DNA of 64,000 nt from Anthonomus grandis grandis (taxonomy: Eukaryota > Arthropoda > Insecta > Coleoptera > Curculionidae): assembly GCF_022605725.1 (NCBI RefSeq), contig NC_065549.1, forward strand, positions 40,749,690 through 40,813,689, in the 5' to 3' direction. Under the pieces are notes generated by a model. That model saw only the letters and a list, made by a program, of their open reading frames with translations, searched no databases and was not told where the DNA came from. Below are positions 25,050 through 35,880 of the stretch, piece by piece (the stretch's first letter is position 1; each line of letters starts with the position of its first letter). The translations under genes were made by a program, and so were the position numbers.

Positions 25050-25375
25050 TGATACACTAAAAGCCGAAGCACTACAAGAAATTAAAAAATATATTTCAAA
25101 TCTCCTTTGTTATATTATCAGCCTTTGTTTTAGTAGTGGCACATTTCCAGAAGCACTTAGAACAGCAGTAGGTATATCCCTGCATAAAAATGGATCTGAA
25201 AATGACCTTAATAATTACAGACCAGTGTCACTAAAGTACAGTGTGGAAAAAATAATTAAAAGAAGGATTGATGAAGTTTTTAAGAAAATATTATGTTATG
25301 TCTGAGAGTCAATATGGATTTCGTGAAAAAAAAGCAATATATAGCCAAGAGTTGGCAAAATGGTGGGTATCTTAT
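25050..25375 (+). pseudogene. LINE reverse-transcriptase N-terminal fragment
   Basis: The frame from about 25081 reads ISLCFSSGTFPEALRTAVGI and then SENDLNNYRPVSLKYS. It then reads KIIKRRIDEVFKK, and after a frameshift and stop at 25301, SESQYGFREKKA. These are the first RT blocks of Jockey/CR1-like LINEs (FP, then NYRPVSLL, then QYGFR). The catalytic core and the rest are absent. Confidence 0.75.
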
Positions 25376-25379
25376 TAAG

Positions 25380-26640
25380 ATAATATCCATGTGATATAAT
25401 CTTTTTTTATGTGGATAGTTTTTATATAAATGCGTTAATAGTCATAATTTAAACAAAAAAAGTGGAATTTGATGTGGTTAAGTGAGAATAGCAACATTTG
25501 CTAGACTTCGCCTATTAAAGGCACACAAATATTCTTTTATGTTAATTAACCTTATCAATATTTTTTTTACTAATTTCTTAAATAATTAATAAAAATCGTT
25601 TATTATTATTATTCTTTTTTTCAATATTGATAATATTATATTATTTTTGTAAATTATCTATGCCATATAATAAAATAAAATTCTGTAAATGAATAAAAAT
25701 ATAAATAATCATAAATTTATTTCTCGGTTTTACTTTAATACTAAATGCAAAAAGGAAAAGTTCCTCTAACAATACATTTAATACATATTAGCATTTAACT
25801 TTTTCACGAAAAAATTTTTCATAAATTGTTTATTAAAAAACAAAAAGTTCCCATTTTTCTCTCCTATTTTCGAAACCAGATAAAAAATCAACCCCGTTAA
25901 ATTTTCACAACCGTTTTGTTCAGCACCTTTTATCCCGACTATTTCGTATTTATAGCTTTAGCTGAGTCCCATATTTATCTTTGTCTATTGCCGGTTCACG
26001 GCATTGTTGCTCTGTAGCTAGTTTGTTCAGCCACAGCGATTTGTTAACGTTATTACCGAATGCTTTGCTTGAAAGGCATTCAACGGGAATAATGCCCGTC
26101 CATTACTTATAATTCTATTAAAATATTTAAGGAAAAGTATGGGGCCAACACAGATTTGTTGCAGAAAGAGATTTTGTCAGTTTAACGAAAATTCCGAGTT
26201 TACGTGTATTTTAGGAAGTTTTAGTATGTTGTCTACATATAAAATATATAATATTAATATTAATAAAAGGCCTTTATGTTTAACTCGGCGAATCTCAGCA
26301 GAGCTGTTTGGTTAACCGAGCATACATATTATAATTGAGAATTACATAGTATTAATAAACATAATTTAATAACAAAGCAAAAGAAGAGAAAATAAATTTA
26401 AATATATAAATACATCAATACTTAAAAAAAAGAAAAACCAAAGTATAATAAAACGAAGGTCTACACAATAATACAATTTAAATGTAAAAGAAAAAAAATA
26501 ATAATAAGTGTCTCAAAACGCATAAAATTAACCTATTTTAAAAAGAAAAAGTAAAAGATAAATAAAACGATTTTATAGAAGCAAAATAGGAACATTAACG
26601 AACACTGTAGCAAAATCTAAGAAGGTAGCTTATAATAGCT
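25380..26640. other. AT-rich DNA with a GC-richer island at 25860-26110
   Basis: No gene was recognised. The less AT-rich island contains an imperfect foldback. The inner arms are GAATGC (26058-26063) and GCATTC (26076-26081). The outer arms are CGTTATTACC (26048-26057) and GGGAATAATG (26085-26094), with two mismatches and a bulge. Confidence 0.4.
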
Positions 26641-26670
26641 TTTATGAATAAATGTTTCAAAATTTAACCA

Positions 26671-26961
26671 ATGGCGAGTATCACGGATATGTACATCGGT
26701 ACGTCGAACCAGCTTACTTCTAGTATACTCGGGAGATCCAGAGCGCAACACTTTATTGTAGAAATAAATAAAGTTCAGCGCGAATGTGTTGTGAAGTTTT
26801 TAAGATTTTAAGAAGAACTCAAAAAATGTGTTTGGCCTAAAACTGATGATATTGATACTATAATCTATGAAAACATAGAAATGTTCTTACCAGACTATCT
26901 ACAGAATGAGGAAAATCATTTCGAATTTAACGTAGATTTTAGCGGATTAAATATTGCTTAA
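26671..26961 (+). pseudogene. Possible 3' coding fragment of a transposase-like gene
   Basis: From ATG 26671 one frame runs for 97 codons to TAA at 26959, interrupted only by TAA at 26809. The part before the stop includes RSRAQHFIVEINK and RECVVKFLRF. The part after includes VWPKTDDIDTIIYENIEMFL and ends FSGLNIA. A WP-x-x-DDI block followed by an acidic stretch and LP resembles C-terminal segments shared by several insect transposase-like and zinc-finger proteins, but I cannot name the family. An AATAAA at about 26986 lies where a polyadenylation signal would be. Codon composition is less AT-biased than its surroundings. It may be a pseudogene or the last exon of a decayed element. Confidence 0.4.
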
Positions 26962-26989
26962 CATTTAAACTTTGTATTTTTTCTAAAAA

Positions 26990-28240
26990 TAAAGATTGCT
27001 ACTGTATTCTAGTTTTATAGGGCTGTTTTTATTTAAATACGGGGTAAGATCGAACACATACAAAAATTATACGACTATAAATGTACGGTTTAAATAGGAA
27101 GAAATTTGTCAGGGGCTTGTTCGGAATTTGATGTTACCCCGAGGGTGTTCTTTACAGACTTATATTATAACTTAACAAGTTGTCCGATCTTTCCCCTTCC
27201 CCCCGGGGCAAGTTTGAACTACTGTATTTTTTTTATTTTATTTTTTATAATTTTTCCTAATAACAAGTATTAAGTTCCACCCAGCGAACTCTTTGCTTAC
27301 ATATTAAAGTTGAAACCTGTAGATTGTGACTTATTTTCAAAATCATTTTACGATACTATGATCAGGTAAATTTTAACTAATCTATATTCCGTGCTATCTT
27401 GCCCCAACTTACCTTAATAAACTTTTAATAATGCTGGTTTTTTGAAAGTATCCACTATTGATTGTCTCATACCAAATTATATGTAAAAAAAAACACTTTT
27501 TAACTATGGTAATAAGCCACCCTAGTTCTATTTAAAAAAATTGAATTAGAGCCGATAATACGATTTTACAAACTTTAGACGCATCTAGGAAAGCTGCGAA
27601 AAACAAAAGACAGCCAATTATATTTTTCTAGGATTACATGATATCAAATTAACGATTTTAAATTATTCATGGCACTCTATGTTGAGATTTAAAAAATTAA
27701 AGGTAAGATGTCAAAAGTTGACATATGTGACGTTATTTTTCTTAGATTGTCATTTCCTATTAAAATCAGTTAAAAAAGTTGGGGGGTTCAATTTAAAATA
27801 AGAAAGTTAGGATTATTTCCGATTAAACCAAAAGTAACAGAAAACTGAATACGTCAGCCAATCCCAATTTGGATACTGCACCCATTTACCAAATTTCATT
27901 TTTTTTAATTAAAAATTAAAAAAGTTATAGGAGCGAACCACTTTCCTGAGACACTCGGTATATAGCTATATTAGTGCTTAATATATGAAGTGTTTTTTTT
28001 TACTAATCTTTGGGGAGTTTTCTCATTAACTTATATATTTTTTATATTCTAATCTTTAACTGTATTGAATTAAATCAAGTAGTTCTAGTCCAGTCAGTTA
28101 AAGATTCCGCAACTACCTATGAAAAAAGATTTATTATTGCAATGAGCAAAAGTGTTTAAATTGTAAATACCTCCAACCAACTTCATTATTCTCTAATGCA
28201 GATTCCTCTATATCTGGGATTGCCTAAAACATACTTACCA
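26990..28240. other. AT-rich DNA; possible DNA-transposon end near 27960
   Basis: No coding frame was recognised. The segment around 27890-27958 has the look of a mariner-type terminal region ending in a TA-rich site (CCTGAGACACTCGGTATA). The matching inverted end was not found, so this is only a suggestion. Confidence 0.3.
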
Positions 28241-28242
28241 TC

Positions 28243-28380
28243 GTTTTTTTTTTTTTTTTTATTTTTTAGAGAGGTTAAAAAAATCTGCAAACAGACACCC
28301 CGGGCCGGCCCGGGATAGTGTGGGGTTAAGGCCTTTTCCAGCCCCGACCCACTAAAAACCATTCCTCTAAGTCAAAAATT
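28243..28380 (-). mobile_element. 3' end of a poly(A)-tailed retroposon
   Basis: On the minus strand a GC-rich 3' UTR-like segment includes the 16-bp palindrome CCCGGGCCGGCCCGGG (28299-28314). It runs into a terminal A tract, seen as T at 28244-28260 on the plus strand. The style (GTTTTTAGTGGGT followed by GGGGTGTCTGTTTGC) is like the 3' end of insect Jockey/I/R1-like LINEs, though I cannot fix the family. The upstream side is cut off sharply by the satellite at 28384. Confidence 0.55.
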
Positions 28381-28383
28381 CAG

Positions 28384-31300
28384 GGTAAAAGCACACTGGT
28401 TACATGCTTTGTCAATTTTATTCAGGGAAGCACACTAATACATGCTTTGGCAATTTTTCAAGGGAAAAAATAGCACACTAATACATGATTTGTCAATTTT
28501 ATTCAGGGAAGCACACTGATACATGCTTGGTCAATTTTTCAAGGGAAAAAGCACACTGGTTACATGCTTTGTCAATTTTATTCAGGGAAGCACACTAATA
28601 CATGCTTTGGCAATTTTTCAAGGGAAAAAATAGCACACTAATACATGATTTGTCAATTTTATTCAGGGAAGCACACTGATACATGCTTGGTCAATTTTTC
28701 AAGGGAAAAAGCACACTGGTTACATGCTTTGTCAATTTTTCAAGGGAAAAAGCACACTGGTTACATGTTTTGTCAATTTTATTCAAGGAAGCTCACTGAT
28801 ACATGCTTGGTCAATTTTTCAAGGGAAAAAGCACACTGGTTACATGCTTTGTCAATTTTTCAAGGGAAAAAATAGCACACTGATACATGATTTGTTAATT
28901 TTATTCAGGGAAGCACACTGATACATCCTTGGTCAATTTTTCAAGGGAAAAAGCACACTGGTTACATGATTTGTCAATTTTATTCAGGGGAGCACACTGA
29001 TACATGCTTGGTCAATTTTTCAAGGGAAAAAGCACACTGGTTACATGATTTGTCAATTTTATTCAAGGAAGCTCACTGATACATGCTTGGTCAATTTTTC
29101 AAGGGAAAAAGCACACTGGTTACATGTTTTGTCAATTTTATTCAAGGAAGCTCACTGATACATGCTTGGTCAATTTTTCAAGGGAAAAAGCACACTGGTT
29201 ACATGCTTTGTCAATTTTTCAAGGGAAAAAATAGCACACTGATACATGATTTGTTAATTTTATTCAGGGAAGCACACTGATACATGCTTGGTCAATTTTT
29301 CAAGGGAAAAAGCACACTGGTTACATGCTTTGTCAATTTTTCAAGGGAAAAAATAGCACACTGATACATGATTTGTTAATTTTATTCAGGGAAGCACACT
29401 GATACATGCTTGGTCAATTTTTCAAGGGAAAAAGCACACTGGTTACATGCTTTGTCAATTTTATTCAGGGGAGCACACTGATACATGCTTTGTCAAATTT
29501 TCAAGGGAAAAAGCACACTGGTTACATGTTTTGTCAATTTTATTCAAGGAAGCTCACTGATACATGCTTGGTCAATTTTTCAAGGGAAAAAGCACACTGG
29601 TTACATGATTTGTCAATTTTATTCAGGGGAGCACACTGATACATGCTTTGTCAAATTTTCAAGGGAAAAAATAGCACACTGATACATGATTTGTTAATTT
29701 TATTCAGGGAAGCACACTGATACATGCTTGGTCAATTTTTCAAGGGAAAAAGCACACTGGTTACATGCTTTGTCAATTTTTCAAGGGAAAAAATAGCACA
29801 CTGATACATGATTTGTCAATTTTATTCAAGGAAGCACACTGATACATGCTTGGTCAATTTTTCAAGGGAAAAAGCACACTGGTTACATGATTTGTCAATT
29901 TTATTCAGGGGAGCACACTGATACATGCTTTGTCAAATTTTCAAGGGAAAAAATAGCACACTGATACATGATTTGTTAATTTTATTCAGGGAAGCACACT
30001 GATACATGCTTGGTCAATTTTTCAAGGGAAAAAGCACACTGGTTACATGCTTTGTCAATTTTTCAAGGGAAAAAATAGCACACTGATACATGATTTGTTA
30101 ATTTTATTCAGGGAAGCACACTGATACATGCTTGGTCAATTTTTCAAGGGAAAAAGCACACTGGTTACATGCTTTGTCAATTTTTCAAGGGAAAAAATAG
30201 CACACTGATACATGATTTGTTAATTTTATTCAGGGAAGCACACTGATACATGCTTGGTCAATTTTTCAAGGGAAAAAGCACACTGGTTACATGCTTTGTC
30301 AATTTTTCAAGGGAAAAAGCACACTGGTTACATGTTTTGTCAATTTTATTCAAGGAAGCTCACTGATACATGCTTGGTCAATTTTTCAAGGGAAAAAGCA
30401 CACTGGTTACATGCTTTGTCAATTTTTCAAGGGAAAAAATAGCACACTGATACATGATTTGTTAATTTTATTCAGGGAAGCACACTGATACATCCTTGGT
30501 CAATTTTTCAAGGGAAAAAGCACACTGGTTACATGATTTGTCAATTTTATTCAGGGGAGCACACTGATACATGCTTGGTCAATTTTTCAAGGGAAAAAGC
30601 ACACTGGTTACATGATTTGTCAATTTTATTCAAGGAAGCTCACTGATACATGCTTGGTCAATTTTTCAAGGGAAAAAGCACACTGGTTACATGTTTTGTC
30701 AATTTTATTCAAGGAAGCTCACTGATACATGCTTGGTCAATTTTTCAAGGGAAAAAGCACACTGGTTACATGCTTTGTCAATTTTTCAAGGGAAAAAATA
30801 GCACACTGATACATGATTTGTTAATTTTATTCAGGGAAGCACACTGATACATGCTTGGTCAATTTTTCAAGGGAAAAAGCACACTGGTTACATGCTTTGT
30901 CAATTTTTCAAGGGAAAAAATAGCACACTGATACATGATTTGTTAATTTTATTCAGGGAAGCACACTGATACATGCTTGGTCAATTTTTCAAGGGAAAAA
31001 GCACACTGGTTACATGCTTTGTCAATTTTATTCAGGGGAGCACACTGATACATGCTTTGTCAAATTTTCAAGGGAAAAAGCACACTGGTTACATGTTTTG
31101 TCAATTTTATTCAAGGAAGCTCACTGATACATGCTTGGTCAATTTTTCAAGGGAAAAAGCACACTGGTTACATGATTTGTCAATTTTATTCAGGGGAGCA
31201 CACTGATACATGCTTTGTCAAATTTTCAAGGGAAAAAATAGCACACTGATACATGATTTGTTAATTTTATTCAGGGAAGCACACTGATACATGCTTGGTC

Positions 31301-34300
31301 AATTTTTCAAGGGAAAAAGCACACTGGTTACATGCTTTGTCAATTTTTCAAGGGAAAAAATAGCACACTGATACATGATTTGTCAATTTTATTCAAGGAA
31401 GCACACTGATACATGCTTGGTCAATTTTTCAAGGGAAAAAGCACACTGGTTACATGATTTGTCAATTTTATTCAGGGGAGCACACTGATACATGCTTTGT
31501 CAAATTTTCAAGGGAAAAAATAGCACACTGATACATGATTTGTTAATTTTATTCAGGGAAGCACACTGATACATGCTTGGTCAATTTTTCAAGGGAAAAA
31601 GCACACTGGTTACATGCTTTGTCAATTTTTCAAGGGAAAAAATAGCACACTGATACATGATTTGTTAATTTTATTCAGGGAAGCACACTGATACATGCTT
31701 GGTCAATTTTTCAAGGGAAAAAGCACACTGGTTACATGCTTTGTCAATTTTTCAAGGGAAAAAATAGCACACTGATACATGATTTGTTAATTTTATTCAG
31801 GGAAGCACACTGATACATGCTTGGTCAATTTTTCAAGGGAAAAAGCACACTGGTTACATGCTTTGTCAATTTTATTCAGGGGAGCACACTGATACATGCT
31901 TTGTCAAATTTTCAAGGGAAAAAGCACACTGGTTACATGTTTTGTCAATTTTATTCAAGGAAGCTCACTGATACATGCTTGGTCAATTTTTCAAGGGAAA
32001 AAGCACACTGGTTACATGATTTGTCAATTTTTCAAGGGAAAAAATAGCACACTGATACATGATTTGTTAATTTTATTCAGGGAAGCACACTGATACATGC
32101 TTGGTCAATTTTTCAAGGGAAAAAGCACACTGGTTACATGATTTGTCAATTTTATTCAGGGGAGCACACTGATACATGCTTTGTCAAATTTTCAAGGGAA
32201 AAAATAGCACACTGATACATGATTTGTTAATTTTATTCAGGGAAGCACACTGATACATGCTTGGTCAATTTTTCAAGGGAAAAAGCACACTGGTTACATG
32301 CTTTGTCAATTTTTCAAGGGAAAAAATAGCACACTGATACATGATTTGTCAATTTTATTCAAGGAAGCACACTGATACATGCTTGGTCAATTTTTCAAGG
32401 GAAAAAGCACACTGGTTACATGATTTGTCAATTTTATTCAGGGGAGCACACTGATACATGCTTTGTCAAATTTTCAAGGGAAAAAATAGCACACTGATAC
32501 ATGATTTGTCAATTTTATTCAAGGAAGCACACTGATACATGCTTGGTCAATTTTTCAAGGGAAAAAATAGCACACTGATACATGATTTGTCAATTTTATT
32601 CAGGGAAGCACACTGATACATGCTTGGTCAATTTTTCAAGGGAAAAAATAGCACACTGATACATGATTTGTCAATTTTATTCAGGGAAGCACACTGATAC
32701 ATGCTTGGTCAATTTTTCAAGGGAAAAAGCACACTGGTTACATGCTTTGTCAATTTTATTCAGGGAAGCACACTGATACATGATTTGTCAATTTTATTCA
32801 AGGAAGCACACTGATACATGCTTGGTCAATTTTTCAAGGGAAAAAATAGCACACTGATACATGATTTGTCAATTTTATTCAGGGAAGCACACTGATACAT
32901 CCTTGGTCAATTTTTCAAGGGAAAAAGCACACTGGTTACATGATTTGTCAATTTTATTCAGGGGAGCACACTGATACATGCTTGGTCAATTTTTCAAGGG
33001 AAAAAGCACACTGGTTACATGATTTGTCAATTTTATTCAAGGAAGCTCACTGATACATGCTTGGTCAATTTTTCAAGGGAAAAAGCACACTGGTTACATG
33101 TTTTGTCAATTTTATTCAAGGAAGCTCACTGATACATGCTTGGTCAATTTTTCAAGGGAAAAAGCACACTGGTTACATGCTTTGTCAATTTTTCAAGGGA
33201 AAAAATAGCACACTGATACATGATTTGTTAATTTTATTCAGGGAAGCACACTGATACATGCTTGGTCAATTTTTCAAGGGAAAAAGCACACTGGTTACAT
33301 GCTTTGTCAATTTTTCAAGGGAAAAAATAGCACACTGATACATGATTTGTTAATTTTATTCAGGGAAGCACACTGATACATGCTTGGTCAATTTTTCAAG
33401 GGAAAAAGCACACTGGTTACATGCTTTGTCAATTTTATTCAGGGGAGCACACTGATACATGCTTTGTCAAATTTTCAAGGGAAAAAGCACACTGGTTACA
33501 TGTTTTGTCAATTTTATTCAAGGAAGCTCACTGATACATGCTTGGTCAATTTTTCAAGGGAAAAAGCACACTGGTTACATGATTTGTCAATTTTATTCAG
33601 GGGAGCACACTGATACATGCTTTGTCAAATTTTCAAGGGAAAAAATAGCACACTGATACATGATTTGTTAATTTTATTCAGGGAAGCACACTGATACATG
33701 CTTGGTCAATTTTTCAAGGGAAAAAGCACACTGGTTACATGCTTTGTCAATTTTTCAAGGGAAAAAATAGCACACTGATACATGATTTGTCAATTTTATT
33801 CAAGGAAGCACACTGATACATGCTTGGTCAATTTTTCAAGGGAAAAAGCACACTGGTTACATGATTTGTCAATTTTATTCAGGGGAGCACACTGATACAT
33901 GCTTTGTCAAATTTTCAAGGGAAAAAATAGCACACTGATACATGATTTGTTAATTTTATTCAGGGAAGCACACTGATACATGCTTGGTCAATTTTTCAAG
34001 GGAAAAAGCACACTGGTTACATGCTTTGTCAATTTTTCAAGGGAAAAAATAGCACACTGATACATGATTTGTTAATTTTATTCAGGGAAGCACACTGATA
34101 CATGCTTGGTCAATTTTTCAAGGGAAAAAGCACACTGGTTACATGCTTTGTCAATTTTTCAAGGGAAAAAATAGCACACTGATACATGATTTGTTAATTT
34201 TATTCAGGGAAGCACACTGATACATGCTTGGTCAATTTTTCAAGGGAAAAAGCACACTGGTTACATGCTTTGTCAATTTTATTCAGGGGAGCACACTGAT

Positions 34301-35643
34301 ACATGCTTTGTCAAATTTTCAAGGGAAAAAGCACACTGGTTACATGTTTTGTCAATTTTATTCAAGGAAGCTCACTGATACATGCTTGGTCAATTTTTCA
34401 AGGGAAAAAGCACACTGGTTACATGATTTGTCAATTTTTCAAGGGAAAAAATAGCACACTGATACATGATTTGTTAATTTTATTCAGGGAAGCACACTGA
34501 TACATGCTTGGTCAATTTTTCAAGGGAAAAAGCACACTGGTTACATGATTTGTCAATTTTATTCAGGGGAGCACACTGATACATGCTTTGTCAAATTTTC
34601 AAGGGAAAAAATAGCACACTGATACATGATTTGTTAATTTTATTCAGGGAAGCACACTGATACATGCTTGGTCAATTTTTCAAGGGAAAAAGCACACTGG
34701 TTACATGCTTTGTCAATTTTTCAAGGGAAAAAATAGCACACTGATACATGATTTGTCAATTTTATTCAAGGAAGCACACTGATACATGCTTGGTCAATTT
34801 TTCAAGGGAAAAAGCACACTGGTTACATGATTTGTCAATTTTATTCAGGGGAGCACACTGATACATGCTTTGTCAAATTTTCAAGGGAAAAAATAGCACA
34901 CTGATACATGATTTGTCAATTTTATTCAAGGAAGCACACTGATACATGCTTGGTCAATTTTTCAAGGGAAAAAATAGCACACTGATACATGATTTGTCAA
35001 TTTTATTCAGGGAAGCACACTGATACATGCTTGGTCAATTTTTCAAGGGAAAAAATAGCACACTGATACATGATTTGTCAATTTTATTCAGGGAAGCACA
35101 CTGATACATGCTTGGTCAATTTTTCAAGGGAAAAAGCACACTGGTTACATGCTTTGTCAATTTTATTCAGGGAAGCACACTGATACATGATTTGTCAATT
35201 TTATTCAAGGAAGCACACTGATACATGCTTGGTCAATTTTTCAAGGGAAAAAATAGCACACTGATACATGATTTGTCAATTTTATTCAGGGAAGCACACT
35301 GATACATGCTTGGTCAATTTTTCAAGGGAAAAAATAGCACACTGATACATGATTTGTCAATTTTATTCAGGGAAGCACACTGATACATGCTTGGTCAATT
35401 TTTCAAGGGAAAAAGCACACTGGTTACATGCTTTGTCAATTTTATTCAGGGAAGCACACTGATACATGATTTGTCAATTTTATTCAGGGGAGCACACTGA
35501 TACATGCTTGGTCAATTTTTCAAGGGAAAAAATAGCACACTGATACATGATTTGTCAATTTTATTCAGGGAAGAACACTGATACATGCTTAGTCAATTTT
35601 TCAAGGTAAAAAGCACACTGGTTACATGCTTTGTCAATTTTTA
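28384..35643. repeat. Satellite array of about 40-bp units with nested higher-order duplications
   Basis: About 180 units of 39-41 bp alternate between two main types. One has GCACACTGATACATGCTTGG and ends TCAAGGGAAAAA. The other has GCACACTGGTTACATGCTTT and ends ATTCAGGGAA. An extra AATAG occurs after some CAAGGGAAAA ends. Larger copies are visible from identical unit order. Distinctive variant ATACATCCTT occurs at 28921, 30488 and 32895, giving offsets of 1,567 and 2,407 bp. Many other segments repeat with the same offsets. This indicates a tandem duplication of about 1,567 bp (near 28.73-30.30 and 30.30-31.86 kb), followed by one of 2,407 bp (near 30.49-32.90 and 32.90-35.30 kb). Open frames of 60-77 codons through it are by-products of the unit sequence. 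Confidence 0.95.
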
Positions 35644-35880
35644 AGTCAAGTCTCGTCAAGTTATAATTCTTATTAATAAAATAAATAAACCGAAAAATTA
35701 CTACTTAAAATAAGGACGCGTTCAAATTACAAAAATTAACATTCGAAACGAAGTTGATACATCATAAATGTCTTTGCTGCTTATCTACGATTGGATATTA
35801 AATCATTTAGACTCTCATTTAGTTGTAGTTATAAAAACCCTTATTTTAATTATATTATGAAGAGAAAGCAATTTTAATAA
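35644..35880. other. Single-copy spacer between two tandem arrays
   Basis: About 240 bp of AT-rich DNA that does not fit the unit of either array. Confidence 0.6.

Noticed and set aside
28384..35643. Many overlapping open frames of 60-77 codons in the satellite
   Set aside because: They repeat with the unit and carry no domain; they result from the absence of stops in the 40-bp unit.
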